Of a DNA stretch of 36,999 bases, positions 24,392-33,438 are shown piece by piece (positions within the stretch are counted from its first letter, which is position 1; the number at the start of each line of letters is the position of its first letter). A model generated the notes under the pieces. It worked only from the letters and a program-made list of their open reading frames with translations. It searched no databases and was not told the origin of the DNA. Source of the stretch: Firm-04 sp964463355 (lineage in GTDB: Bacteria > Bacillota > Clostridia > Oscillospirales > Ruminococcaceae); assembly GCA_964463355.1 (NCBI GenBank), contig CAYXBP010000019.1:1-36999 (forward strand). Reading direction: 5' to 3'. The position numbers and the translations under genes were made by a program.

Positions 24392-25551
24392 AACGATGGT
24401 CTTATATTCGATTTGAAGCAAGGGGCACAAATATTGCATCATTTCGTGATGCGCTGCGCAAAAACAGAATCCCCTGTATGCAGCAGGTTGTCAGTGGTGC
24501 AGTATATCACGGCATGATACACCCCACACACCGCAAACGTTTCTTTGCAATTGCAGCAGAGCATGATATCACGGTGAATATTACAGAGGAAAAAGGCTGG
24601 CGCGTATGGCTGCGCCCGATTCGTTTACGATACGGATTACTGCTGGGACTGCTGCCGGTGGCTGCTTTTTTTTGGTGGAGCAACTACACGGTACGCAGTA
24701 TTGAAATCTACGGAAACGAACGCATATCTGATACGCATTTGCTGACGATCATGGAAGAAATCGGCATTTATCGTGGTGCGAAATACGCGGATATTGATTT
24801 TTCACTGGCAGAACAGTTGCTTCGATTAAAACTCTCTGATATTGAATGGATCTCTCTGCGGCACACAGGAGGTAGACTGGTGGTTACATTGGAGGAAGAA
24901 ACCAAGGCTCCACCACTTTATAATGACCGCATTCCCACCAACTACATCGCAACGGTCTGCGCACAAATAACCGATATGAAGATATACAACGGCACGGCTG
25001 CTGTCGGCATCGGCGATGCCGTGAAAGAGGGCGATATCCTTATCAGCGGTGTGATGGAGGACGCACGAGGTATCACAAGGCTAAAACACGCCGATGGCGA
25101 GATTTGTGGGATCTACCAGGAAACACTCACGCTGTATCAACCCTTTTGTGTTGAAACAACGGTGAAGGGAAAAACATATACAGCAGAATATCTGGAATGC
25201 TTTGGCAAACGGCTTCCGCTGACAGTTGGATTTGAAGAACCCCATGACAGCTATATCTACACGGAAGAACCACGCCCTTTCACTCTGTGGAAACACACCC
25301 TGCCCTTTTGCCACATACGATGCAATTACACCATGCAGGAAACGACGATTGCTGTGTATTCAGCAGAGGAAATTGCATTGCTACAAAACGAAGAAGCATT
25401 GCGCTTTGAAAAGAATTTTCATGAAGCGGATACCATCCTCGGAAAAGAATGCATAAAAACTGTCGATGATTTGGGTATATCGCTGAAAATCAACTATGTT
25501 TTCGAGGGTGTTATCGGAAAAACAAGCGAAATTTTTGTGAAAATGCAATAA
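24388..25551 (+). CDS. yqfD: Sporulation protein YqfD
   Basis: The 387-aa protein shows the YqfD layout: a cytoplasmic N-terminal part (RWSYIRFEARG), a single membrane helix at about 79-95 after a basic segment (RPIRLRYG), then a large extracytoplasmic beta-rich domain with a POTRA/FtsQ-like start (VRSIEIYGNERISDTHLLTIMEEIGIYRGAKY). YqfD is required in the mother cell during sporulation, probably for forespore envelope integrity. It is coupled to yqfC by an ATGA overlap and followed by the phoH-ybeY-era cluster, the usual Firmicutes neighbourhood. Confidence 0.92.
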   Translation: MKRWSYIRFEARGTNIASFRDALRKNRIPCMQQVVSGAVYHGMIHPTHRKRFFAIAAEHDITVNITEEKGWRVWLRPIRLRYGLLLGLLPVAAFFWWSNYTVRSIEIYGNERISDTHLLTIMEEIGIYRGAKYADIDFSLAEQLLRLKLSDIEWISLRHTGGRLVVTLEEETKAPPLYNDRIPTNYIATVCAQITDMKIYNGTAAVGIGDAVKEGDILISGVMEDARGITRLKHADGEICGIYQETLTLYQPFCVETTVKGKTYTAEYLECFGKRLPLTVGFEEPHDSYIYTEEPRPFTLWKHTLPFCHIRCNYTMQETTIAVYSAEEIALLQNEEALRFEKNFHEADTILGKECIKTVDDLGISLKINYVFEGVIGKTSEIFVKMQ

Positions 25552-25556
25552 AACTA

Positions 25557-25585
25557 TTCCTTTTTTAGGGCGAGTATGGTATAAT
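25557..25585 (+). promoter_or_regulatory. Candidate promoter of the phoH-ybeY-era genes
   Basis: TATAAT at 25580-25585 is clear; the -35 position 17 bp upstream reads TTCCTT and is weak. It would let these genes be expressed during growth, independently of the sporulation promoter. Confidence 0.45.
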
Positions 25586-25659
25586 GAACATAGAATTTTG
25601 CTATATCGCCGATATGGCACGAAAGGAGTCTGCTTTCTGCTGGGAAGCACAAGGATCAG

Positions 25660-26646
25660 ATGGCAGAAAAAATCATCTATGCCGACAGCAATGAACTGAT
25701 TGCTACGGTATTCGGCAGCTACGATTCACACATTGATATGATTCAGCGACAGTTTCATGTCATGATCATCAATCGTGGCACAGGAATCAAGATTAGCGGC
25801 GAAGAACCAGGTGTCACGCAGGCTGCCCGTGTATTGGACGCTCTCATCACATCGGCACGCAGCAACGGCACCCTCAACGAACAAACCGTACGATATGTCG
25901 TTTCAATGATCACTGACGGTGCTGCCGAAGACCTTCGACAGCTGACCGAAGATGCCGTTAGCGTGACGATTTCGGGTAAGCCCATTCGTCCAAGAACGGT
26001 CGGGCAAAAAGCATATCTCGATGCAATCACCAAGGATACCATTGTATTGGGCATTGGCCCTGCCGGTACTGGTAAAACCTATCTTGCCGTTGCCATGGCG
26101 GTAAAAGCACTGAAGGCGCATGAGATCAGCCGCATTATACTCACCCGCCCCGCCGTGGAGGCTGGTGAAAAACTCGGGTTTCTGCCCGGCGATCTGCAAG
26201 ATAAGGTTGACCCCTATCTGCGGCCACTGTATGATGCGCTTTATGATATGCTGGGTGCTGAAAATGTTCAGCGCGACCTTGAGAAAAATATCATCGAGAT
26301 TGCACCGCTTGCTTATATGCGCGGCCGCACGCTGGAAGAAGCGTTTATCATTTTGGATGAGGCACAGAATACCACATCTGAACAGATAAAAATGTTCCTT
26401 ACACGATTGGGCACTGGCAGCAAAATGGTCATTACTGGCGATATCACACAGATTGACTTGCCCGACCCCAGACGCTCAGGATTGATTGAGGCGATGAAGG
26501 TACTCAAAAACATCAACGGCATTACCATCCATCACTTCTCCGAAAAGGATGTTGTGCGCCATCACCTGGTTCAGGATATCATTACAGCATATGCCAATTA
26601 CGAGCATCAAGCAATCAAAGAAAGGAAGAAATCAAAAAATGGCTAA
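25660..26646 (+). CDS. phoH: PhoH-like ATPase
   Basis: The 328-aa protein has an N-terminal KH-like region (about 10-65) and a RecA-like ATPase domain with Walker A GPAGTGKTYLA near 132-142 and Walker B FIILDEAQNTT near 230. PhoH/YbeZ proteins work with YbeY in rRNA processing and quality control, which fits the overlapping ybeY. The ATG at 25660 has AAGGA about 5 nt upstream; a second, stronger AAAGGAG lies about 34 nt upstream, and a 7-bp TGCTTTC/GGAAGCA hairpin sits between the two. No earlier in-frame start is available. Confidence 0.93.
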   Translation: MAEKIIYADSNELIATVFGSYDSHIDMIQRQFHVMIINRGTGIKISGEEPGVTQAARVLDALITSARSNGTLNEQTVRYVVSMITDGAAEDLRQLTEDAVSVTISGKPIRPRTVGQKAYLDAITKDTIVLGIGPAGTGKTYLAVAMAVKALKAHEISRIILTRPAVEAGEKLGFLPGDLQDKVDPYLRPLYDALYDMLGAENVQRDLEKNIIEIAPLAYMRGRTLEEAFIILDEAQNTTSEQIKMFLTRLGTGSKMVITGDITQIDLPDPRRSGLIEAMKVLKNINGITIHHFSEKDVVRHHLVQDIITAYANYEHQAIKERKKSKNG

Positions 26647-27148
26647 GTTGAAGGTTTATATTAAAGACGATCAAAATCAGGTAAAGATCCCAGTGGGTGT
26701 ACGGTTGCTGATCCGCCGCTGCTGCCAGGCGGTACTCACCACAGAAGGCTTTAATAGGGATACGGAGATCAGTGTTTCTTTCGTCAACAACAGTGAAATC
26801 CGCGCGCTGAATCGCACCTGTCGCAATAAGGATTCTGTCACCGATGTACTGTCTTTCCCACAGAGTGAAGGCGATAAGGTGGAGATTAATCCCGAAAATG
26901 GCTTTGTGGTTCTGGGCGATATCGTCATCTCCATGGAAATGGCAATGAAGCAAGCCAATATGTATGGGCATCAGCTGGAACGCGAAGTGGCGTTTCTGAC
27001 GGTTCATTCCATGCTGCATCTGTTGGGCTATGACCACGAAAAATCTCCGCTGGAACAACGACTGATGCGCGAAAAGGAAGAATCTGTGCTGGAAAAGTTG
27101 GGCTATGCCAGAGATACCAGTTATGTTGCACCTGGAGATAAAGACTAA
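26639..27148 (+). CDS. ybeY: Endoribonuclease YbeY (rRNA maturation)
   Basis: The 169-aa protein carries the YbeY zinc site HSMLHLLGYDHE near 122-133, matching HxxxHxxxxxH, plus the family strand SDVLSFP-like segment (VTDVLSFPQSE). YbeY is a single-strand endoribonuclease acting in 16S rRNA 3'-end maturation and late 70S quality control. The ATG at 26639 follows AAAGGAAG and overlaps the phoH stop by 8 nt; its stop overlaps the era start by 1 nt (TAATG). The diacylglycerol kinase and cytidine deaminase genes often found between ybeY and era are missing. Confidence 0.95.
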   Translation: MAKLKVYIKDDQNQVKIPVGVRLLIRRCCQAVLTTEGFNRDTEISVSFVNNSEIRALNRTCRNKDSVTDVLSFPQSEGDKVEINPENGFVVLGDIVISMEMAMKQANMYGHQLEREVAFLTVHSMLHLLGYDHEKSPLEQRLMREKEESVLEKLGYARDTSYVAPGDKD

Positions 27149-28068
27149 TGACTACTACATGCAAGCCTCAGCAGGATTCCAAAATTTTGTTTGCTGCCAT
27201 TGCCGGCAGAACAAATGCTGGTAAATCTTCGCTGCTCAATCGCCTGATCGGCGAAAAAATTGCCTCGGTAAGCCCCAAACCCCAAACCACTCGTACGCGC
27301 ATTACGGGTATTGTCAATCGTGAAGAAACGCAGCTCGTGTTTACGGACACGCCCGGGTTGCACAAGGCACAGACCCGCTTGGGCGACCACATGATGCAGG
27401 CGGCAAGAGATGCGGTTTCCGATATCGACTGCGTTATTTTTATGGCGGATTGCACCAGACCTCTCGGTGAACCCGAACGCGCTATGCTGGACAAGCTTTC
27501 CGCGCAGAAAGCAACGGTTCTGTTTCTCTACAACAAAATTGATCTGCTGACCGATATGACAAAACTCGCGCCGATGCTCACAGAAGTACAGCGCAGATGG
27601 AATCCATACACCATTATACCCATCAGCGTAACGCGCGATGATGGCATTGATTTGCTGATGAACGAGCTGATGAAGCTTGCCAAACCAGGGCCGCATTACT
27701 TCCCCGAAGATATGATGACCGATCAGCCAGAACGCGTGTTGGCAGCCGAACTGATCCGTGAACAGATGCTCTGCCGCCTGCAAGATGAGGTGCCCCACGG
27801 TATCGCTGTGGTAACAGAACAGTTCTCGGAGCGCGAGAATAAGGACATTCTGGATATCTCCTGCACCATTTATTGCGAAAAAGAATCTCACAAGCGTATT
27901 ATCATCGGAAAAAATGGTGCAATGATCAAGAAAATTTCGTCTGCGGCACGCAAAGAGTTGGAGAACTTCTTCCGCATTCAGGTGAACTTGCAAACCTGGG
28001 TCAAGATCAAGGAGGACTGGCGCAACCGCGAAGGACTCATACACAGCTTTGGTCTGTTCGACAAATAG
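27148..28068 (+). CDS. era: GTPase Era
   Basis: The 306-aa protein is the 16S rRNA-binding GTPase Era, needed for 30S assembly. G1 reads AGRTNAGKSSL near 19-29 (commonly GRPNVGKS), the G2 region PKPQTTRTRI, G3 DTPGLHK, G4 NKID, and G5 near PISVTRDD. The C-terminal KH domain has HKRIIIGKNGAMIKKI near 250-265. It is translated directly after ybeY by stop-start overlap, so PhoH, YbeY and Era form one ribosome-maturation module. Confidence 0.97.
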   Translation: MTTTCKPQQDSKILFAAIAGRTNAGKSSLLNRLIGEKIASVSPKPQTTRTRITGIVNREETQLVFTDTPGLHKAQTRLGDHMMQAARDAVSDIDCVIFMADCTRPLGEPERAMLDKLSAQKATVLFLYNKIDLLTDMTKLAPMLTEVQRRWNPYTIIPISVTRDDGIDLLMNELMKLAKPGPHYFPEDMMTDQPERVLAAELIREQMLCRLQDEVPHGIAVVTEQFSERENKDILDISCTIYCEKESHKRIIIGKNGAMIKKISSAARKELENFFRIQVNLQTWVKIKEDWRNREGLIHSFGLFDK

Positions 28069-28108
28069 TATCTCAATTTCCATGTAAGAAATCAGCGAAA
28101 CTGCAAAT

Positions 28109-28141
28109 ACTACCTCTATAGCCGCTTGGAAAGGAGGTAGT
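28109..28141 (+). promoter_or_regulatory. Hairpin sequestering the yqzL-like ribosome-binding site
   Basis: ACTACCTC (28109-28116) pairs perfectly over 8 bp with GAGGTAGT (28134-28141), which includes most of the AAAGGAGGT Shine-Dalgarno. The loop is 17 nt. When folded it should block initiation at the yqzL-like start at 28146. Confidence 0.55.
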
Positions 28142-28145
28142 TTGG

Positions 28146-28340
28146 ATGGAACAGATGCATCCGCAGCACAACGATGATCAGCTTGCCGCACACTGGACTG
28201 CTTTTTATCGCACAGGATCTGTCAAAAAGTATCTGCAATACCGCAACTGCGCAAGACAGGAGGAATACCCTTATGCTTCGTACCGTCAAGGGACTGGTGA
28301 TACGGGAGATTGCTTACGGCGAGAACGACAAGATCGTTGA
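28146..28340 (+). CDS. yqzL: YqzL-like small protein
   Basis: The 64-aa frame starts 7 nt after an excellent AGGAGGT. Its segment WTAFYRTGSVKKYLQYR matches the W-x2-F-x2-TGS/N-x3-YL pattern of the YqzL family, small proteins encoded directly upstream of recO in Bacillus and many Firmicutes, with unknown function. Position and motif together support it. The last 68 nt overlap recO in another frame, which makes it longer than typical members (about 45-50 aa); residues after about 42 may be unconstrained. Confidence 0.68.
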   Translation: MEQMHPQHNDDQLAAHWTAFYRTGSVKKYLQYRNCARQEEYPYASYRQGTGDTGDCLRRERQDR

Positions 28341-29046
28341 TATTCTCACCGAAAACGGCGTCGTCACCTTCTGGGCGAGAGGGGTACGCAAAATCGGCAG
28401 CAAATATGCCGCCTTGACACAGTTGTTTGCTTACGCTGAATACTGTATGCGGCAGAATGCAAACCGCTTTTTTCTCGATAGTGCAGTGCCCATCTCGCTG
28501 TTTTATGGCATACGAAATGACTTGGAGGGGCTTGCTCTTGCATCATACTTCGCTGAATTGATCCAGAAAATCGCTACTGCTCAATCACAGCCGCAGGTCT
28601 TGCGGCTGTTCTTGCATTGTTTGCATTATCTTTCGGAACATACCAGACCCGTTGCATTGCTCAAATCGATATTTGAACTGCGGTTGCTCTCTGATATCGG
28701 TATGATGCCCGATGTGCTTTGCTGCCGTGATTGTTGCTGCTATCTGCCAAAAAAGGCATTTATGCGATTGCATGACGGATTTTTTCTCTGCGAAGAATGC
28801 CTGGATGAACCAAACTCCGATGATATCCCCATCTCGGTAGGAACACTGCGCGCGATTCGTCACATCACCTTGGCGGATTTTGATCGATTGTTTCACATTC
28901 GCATGGGGGCAAACGAACTGAACGAGCTTTCATACTTTACAGAACGATACCTCATTGCAAAGCTCGAAATGCGCTGCAAAACCTTACAGTTTTATCATGC
29001 TCTGACTGCACAGGGACATCATCCCTGTGACAACAACAACCAATAG
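28273..29046 (+). CDS. recO: DNA repair protein RecO
   Basis: The 257-aa protein has the RecO N-terminal OB fold (MLRTVKGLVIREIAYGENDKIVDILTE), a helical middle and a C-terminal four-cysteine zinc motif (CCRDCCC near 150-156 and CEEC near 175-178). RecO works with RecF and RecR to load RecA on SSB-coated DNA. The ATG at 28273 has AGGAGGAAT upstream and lies within the yqzL-like frame; starting earlier would add an unrelated N-terminus. Confidence 0.93.
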   Translation: MLRTVKGLVIREIAYGENDKIVDILTENGVVTFWARGVRKIGSKYAALTQLFAYAEYCMRQNANRFFLDSAVPISLFYGIRNDLEGLALASYFAELIQKIATAQSQPQVLRLFLHCLHYLSEHTRPVALLKSIFELRLLSDIGMMPDVLCCRDCCCYLPKKAFMRLHDGFFLCEECLDEPNSDDIPISVGTLRAIRHITLADFDRLFHIRMGANELNELSYFTERYLIAKLEMRCKTLQFYHALTAQGHHPCDNNNQ

Positions 29047-29056
29047 GATAATAACA

Positions 29057-31447
29057 ATGGAACATACGACACTTTCTCAGGACTATATTACACTTGAATT
29101 ACATAAAGTGCTGGATTCGCTTGCCAATGAAGCGGCAAACGAACGCACAAAACAATTGGCACGCTCGCTGATTCCCGATTGCGATCTACAGCGTGTGCGC
29201 AACGAACTGCAAAAAACAGAGGACGCTTTTTCCCTTTCCGTGCGATTTGGCACCCCGCCTTTTTCTTCCTTCGATCATGTTTGCGATGCAGTCAGACGCA
29301 CCACATCTGGTGCAAGAATCTCTTTGCACGAACTGCTCGAAATCGCAAGATTGCTGCGTCAGATTTCTGCACTGGATGACTGGTATGCCCATTGTGATCG
29401 CATAGAAACCTCGCTTTCCGATTTGTTTTCCCGCTTGCAGCCGGATGCATATCTTGCCGATTTACTGGAACACTCTATTGAAAGCGATGAACGCTTATCG
29501 GACACCGCCAGCCCTGCTCTGGGTACCATTCGCAGAAAAATTGCACAGGCAGGTCAGCGGCTTCGTGAAAAGCTCGAAAAAATGGTCAAATCCCCTGCTA
29601 TGCAAACCTATTTGCAAGAATCTATCGTGACCATTCGCGATGGCAGATATGTACTGCCCATTAAGGCGGAACACAGAGGCGATGTGGCAGGTCTGATTCA
29701 TGATACCTCGGCAACTGGACAGACGTACTTCATCGAGCCAATGGCAATTGTCGATGCCAACAACGATATCCGCTTGCTGGAAGCGCAGGAGCAGGAAGAG
29801 GTTGAACGCATTATTGAACGGCTCTGCGCTGCCTGTAGCAAGTCAGCACCCGCCCTGCTGAGCGGCTATGAAATTACCGCTGAATTGAATCTTTACTTTG
29901 CAAAAGCAAATCTCGGTGCAAAACAAAAAGGCTGCATTCCGCAAATGAACGAAAACGGTTGCATTACACTCAATAAGGCAAGGCACCCACTCATTGACCC
30001 GAAAACGGTTGTGCCCATTTCCCTCACATTGGGAAAAGACTACCACGCACTGATCATTACCGGCCCAAACACGGGCGGTAAAACCGTTGCCCTGAAAACC
30101 GTCGGTCTGCTTTCGGCAATGGCAATGTGCGGATTAATGATCCCTGCGGCAGATGGCAGCGCGCTTTCCGTTTTTGATCGTATTTTGGCGGATATTGGCG
30201 ACCGTCAAAGCATTGAACAGAACCTTTCAACCTTTAGCGCACACACCTTGCAGGACATTTCGATTCTGGAACGCGCTGATGATCGCACACTGGTACTCAT
30301 TGATGAGTTGGGCTCTGGTACTGACCCTGTAGAGGGCGCAGCACTCGCTGTTGCCATGATCGAACGGCTGAAAGATCAGGGCGCAACACTGATGGTTACC
30401 ACACACTATCAGGAGTTGAAACGATATGCCATTGAAACCCCGGATGTCGAAAACGCTTCCTGTGAATTCGATTTGGATACGCTTCGCCCGACCTACCGCC
30501 TGTTGCTTGGCTCACCTGGAAAATCCAATGCATTCGCAATCTCGCAATCGCTTGGTATGCCTGAGGATGTCATAGCACACGCAAAAATGCTCGTCAGCAC
30601 GGAAAACACGCGCTTTGAAGCGGCTGTCGATGAGCTGGAACGCGCAAGAATCAAGCTGGAAACACAGACGGAAGAATTGGAACGTCTGCGCAAGGATGCT
30701 GCCGCTCACGAAAAGGCTTTGCGCGAAGAAGCGGAACAAATGGAACAACGCCGCAACGCTGAGTTAGATCGCATCCGCGCACAGGCAAGACAGATCATTG
30801 AACAGACCATGACAGAATCTGCGGCATTGCTGGATGAATTGCGCGCGCTGAAAAAAGAGAAAGACAAGGCAGATTTCGCAGAGCGCATCCACGCAGCAAA
30901 GCAGAGATCCCGACAGACAATTGATGGGTTGTACCAGCAATCAGAACCTCAAATCGTTGAAGGTGCATATCAGCTACCCAGACCCTTACAGATTGGCGAC
31001 ACGGTGACCATACCCAAAATGGGGAAAAGCGGAACGGTGATCGCTTTGCCCGACGACAAAGGCGTGGTCATGGTGCAGATCGGTGCTATGAAAACCCGTG
31101 TGCCGCTGGACACGCTGCGTTTGGAAAAATCTGCTGACAACACACAAAAGAAACAGCCAAAACGAAATGCGGTGATCACTTCCAAATCACAAATGACGAG
31201 AAAAGCCTCTCTGGAACTGGATATTCGCGGCTGCACGGTCGACGAGGGCACGATGATGGTAGACCAGTTCATTGATGGTGCGGTCATGTCTGGGCTGCAT
31301 TGCGTGACAATCATTCATGGCAAGGGTACGGGTGTACTGCGCCGTGCCATTCACGAGCATCTGCGCAAAATGAAGCATATCAAAGAGTTTCGTCTTGGTT
31401 TGTACGGCGAGGGTGAGGACGGCGTAACGATCGTCACCCTGCGATAA
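29057..31447 (+). CDS. mutS2: MutS2, ribosome-collision and recombination-control ATPase with Smr domain
   Basis: The 796-aa protein is MutS2: MutS-like core and clamp domains, ATPase with Walker A TGPNTGGKTV near 334 and Walker B LVLIDELGSGTDPVEGAAL near 415, a long coiled coil (about 520-640), a KOW-like patch (IPKMGKSGTVIALPDDKG) and a C-terminal Smr domain with LDIRG near 720 and HGKGTG near 757. It lacks the mismatch-recognition domain. In Bacillus MutS2 splits collided ribosomes; elsewhere it limits recombination. The ATG at 29057 is preceded only by a weak AGGA, close to the recO end. Confidence 0.96.
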   Translation: MEHTTLSQDYITLELHKVLDSLANEAANERTKQLARSLIPDCDLQRVRNELQKTEDAFSLSVRFGTPPFSSFDHVCDAVRRTTSGARISLHELLEIARLLRQISALDDWYAHCDRIETSLSDLFSRLQPDAYLADLLEHSIESDERLSDTASPALGTIRRKIAQAGQRLREKLEKMVKSPAMQTYLQESIVTIRDGRYVLPIKAEHRGDVAGLIHDTSATGQTYFIEPMAIVDANNDIRLLEAQEQEEVERIIERLCAACSKSAPALLSGYEITAELNLYFAKANLGAKQKGCIPQMNENGCITLNKARHPLIDPKTVVPISLTLGKDYHALIITGPNTGGKTVALKTVGLLSAMAMCGLMIPAADGSALSVFDRILADIGDRQSIEQNLSTFSAHTLQDISILERADDRTLVLIDELGSGTDPVEGAALAVAMIERLKDQGATLMVTTHYQELKRYAIETPDVENASCEFDLDTLRPTYRLLLGSPGKSNAFAISQSLGMPEDVIAHAKMLVSTENTRFEAAVDELERARIKLETQTEELERLRKDAAAHEKALREEAEQMEQRRNAELDRIRAQARQIIEQTMTESAALLDELRALKKEKDKADFAERIHAAKQRSRQTIDGLYQQSEPQIVEGAYQLPRPLQIGDTVTIPKMGKSGTVIALPDDKGVVMVQIGAMKTRVPLDTLRLEKSADNTQKKQPKRNAVITSKSQMTRKASLELDIRGCTVDEGTMMVDQFIDGAVMSGLHCVTIIHGKGTGVLRRAIHEHLRKMKHIKEFRLGLYGEGEDGVTIVTLR

Positions 31448-31450
31448 TAC

Positions 31451-32626
31451 TTGGAAAGGTTGTGGATTCCCATCGAAAAGCTTTCTCCTGAGAATGCGTA
31501 TGTTAATCTGCCAACGCAACCAATTGACCCGGATAATCCTTTCTGCAATCCCACCCAGGAGATGGATTACGCGCCTGATTACGCAGAAATCGTACCGCAA
31601 ATCCGCATAGCTGGCTGTCGTTTGCCCTATATACCATCATCTCATGAAAAAAAATCAATTCGCAGATACTATAATCTCGCTGGATTGCTCGCGTTCCTTG
31701 ATTTCGCGCTGGCGGCTTTTCTTGCAAGCGCAATCTCGCTAGGCGCAACAATTCTTCTGCAATTTGTTGACCTCTTCGCCCTCAAAGGGCAATTGCCTGA
31801 AAACTACAGCAGCATCGCACAACAGTACCTGAATGATTCTTCCATTATGATAGCTGCCAATCTGCTGGGGTTTCTTATCAGCAATGTGACGGTATTCTTC
31901 CTTGGCTGCAAGCTGAGCCGACTGCAACCGATGTCATTCTTCCGCGACCGCAATATCAAACCACTCTCTGTGCTGCGCTACTGCGCACTGGGGTTGTTCA
32001 TTCAGTTTTTCGCTGGCTATTTGGTGGATGCCATCGGCTCACTGCTGAAAGAGGATAATTACCTGTTTTACACACCGGATTTTTCTACAGGCACCTCTAC
32101 CACAAAGCTGATGGTAACCGTACTGTACACTTGCCTCGTCGCGCCGATTACTGAGGAACTTGTTTTCCGCGGCATTATAATGAAGAACCTGAGCCGCGTC
32201 AGTCAACGATTTGGCATTTTTGTCAGCGCGTTGCTTTTTGCACTCGCCCACGAGAATATTCCGCAGGGGGTACTCGCTTTTTTGTTGGGCATCCTGCTGG
32301 GATATATCACCATCAAGCATAACTCTCTTGTTCCTGCCATGATCGTTCACTTTGTGGTGAATGTCACATCTACCATTTTTACGCAGCTTGATCAGATTGC
32401 ACCAAGCTCAGCGGACAAATTGTTTACACTGGTATCCATCATGATTTTTATTCTGGGAGTCATCATGCTGCTTTACACCCTTGCTACAGAGCGTTTGCCA
32501 GATGACACACCTTTCCAGAGAATCCGCTGCACGCCTGTTGCCATAGGCGCATGGGGCTTATGGCTTGCTGCACTGCTGCATATCGGCATGATGCTTGTCA
32601 CCATGCTCACTTCGAATCTGCAATGA
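31451..32626 (+). CDS. CPBP-family intramembrane metalloprotease (CAAX protease-like)
   Basis: The protein has a Pro-rich hydrophilic N-terminus of about 65 residues and eight or so membrane helices. CPBP motifs are complete: TEELVFRG (EExxxR) near 233-240, FALAHENIPQG (FxxxH) near 265, and HFVVNV (HxxxN-like) near 298. CPBP proteases are integral membrane enzymes linked in some bacteria to bacteriocin maturation or self-immunity; here the substrate is unknown. Start is uncertain: the frame opens with TTG at 31451, but GGAAAGG at 31453 would suit a start near 31466, where only ATT is in frame. The first in-frame ATG is at 31562. It follows mutS2 by 3 nt. Confidence 0.85.
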   Translation: MERLWIPIEKLSPENAYVNLPTQPIDPDNPFCNPTQEMDYAPDYAEIVPQIRIAGCRLPYIPSSHEKKSIRRYYNLAGLLAFLDFALAAFLASAISLGATILLQFVDLFALKGQLPENYSSIAQQYLNDSSIMIAANLLGFLISNVTVFFLGCKLSRLQPMSFFRDRNIKPLSVLRYCALGLFIQFFAGYLVDAIGSLLKEDNYLFYTPDFSTGTSTTKLMVTVLYTCLVAPITEELVFRGIIMKNLSRVSQRFGIFVSALLFALAHENIPQGVLAFLLGILLGYITIKHNSLVPAMIVHFVVNVTSTIFTQLDQIAPSSADKLFTLVSIMIFILGVIMLLYTLATERLPDDTPFQRIRCTPVAIGAWGLWLAALLHIGMMLVTMLTSNLQ

Positions 32627-32651
32627 GCGCATTGCTCGGAAAGGGAATACT

Positions 32652-33392
32652 ATGTACACTTTTGATGTAGAATCAGCCATTACGGATTGCTGCCGCTGGA
32701 TTCAGCACTGGTTTGCTGAAAACGGCGATGGTTGCCCTGCTGTACTGGGAATCTCTGGAGGAAAGGATAGCTCTGTGTGCGCTGCCCTGCTTTGCCGCGC
32801 GCTCGGTGTACATCGCGTTATCGGCGTAATGATGCCCAACTGTGTGCAACCGGATATCGCCGACGCACAACAGCTCTGTAAACATTTGGGCATTGTACAT
32901 TATACCGTCAACATTGGCAGCTGCACCGATGCCCTCACTCGGGAAATTTGCAGCCAACTGCCCATGACACAGCAGGCAGAGGTCAACCTGCTGCCGCGCC
33001 TGCGCATGGCAACGGTTTACGCAGTTTCTCAAAGTGTGGGCGGCAGAGTTGCAAATACCTGCAATCTCTCTGAGGACTGGGTGGGGTACTCCACACGCTG
33101 GGGCGACAGTGTGGGCGATTTTGCTCCCCTTGCAAAGTTTACGGTCACAGAAGTCAAGGCGATGGGCCGCGCTTTGGGCTTACCCGAAAATCTCATTGAG
33201 AAAGCACCCTCTGATGGGCTGACTGGTAAAACCGATGAGGATAATCTGGGCTTTACCTACGCAGCACTCGATGCTTACATTCGGGAAGGGATCGAACTGG
33301 ATGCTGAAACGAAGGCGAGAATCGACCACAAGCACAGGCTCAACTTATTTAAGCTTTCCATGATGCCTGCATTCCCCTATGAACCGCAATAA
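32652..33392 (+). CDS. nadE: NAD+ synthetase, ammonia-dependent
   Basis: The 246-aa enzyme amidates nicotinic acid adenine dinucleotide to NAD+ using ATP. The PP-loop GISGGKDSS lies near 33-41, followed by NLSEDWVGYSTRWGDSVGDF and PSDGLTGKTDEDNLGFTY, which are NadE substrate-binding segments. No N-terminal nitrilase domain is present, so ammonia is the expected nitrogen donor. The ATG at 32652 follows AAAGGGAA; the frame 5' of it overlaps the protease gene and lacks support. A strong terminator follows. Confidence 0.95.
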   Translation: MYTFDVESAITDCCRWIQHWFAENGDGCPAVLGISGGKDSSVCAALLCRALGVHRVIGVMMPNCVQPDIADAQQLCKHLGIVHYTVNIGSCTDALTREICSQLPMTQQAEVNLLPRLRMATVYAVSQSVGGRVANTCNLSEDWVGYSTRWGDSVGDFAPLAKFTVTEVKAMGRALGLPENLIEKAPSDGLTGKTDEDNLGFTYAALDAYIREGIELDAETKARIDHKHRLNLFKLSMMPAFPYEPQ

Positions 33393-33399
33393 TCAAAAT

Positions 33400-33437
33400 G
33401 CCTCCTATGCAGATCATTGCACAGGAGGCTGTTTTTT
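33400..33437. terminator. Terminator after nadE, partly bidirectional
   Basis: GCCTCCTATGCA pairs with TGCACAGGAGGC with one mismatch, followed on plus by TGTTTTTTG. On minus the tail ATTTTGATT is weaker but usable for the lipoprotein gene. Confidence 0.85.
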
Positions 33438-33438
33438 G

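Noticed and set aside
27145..28191. 348-aa minus-strand frame antisense to era
   Set aside because: Era motifs on the plus strand are intact; the antisense product has no recognisable feature.
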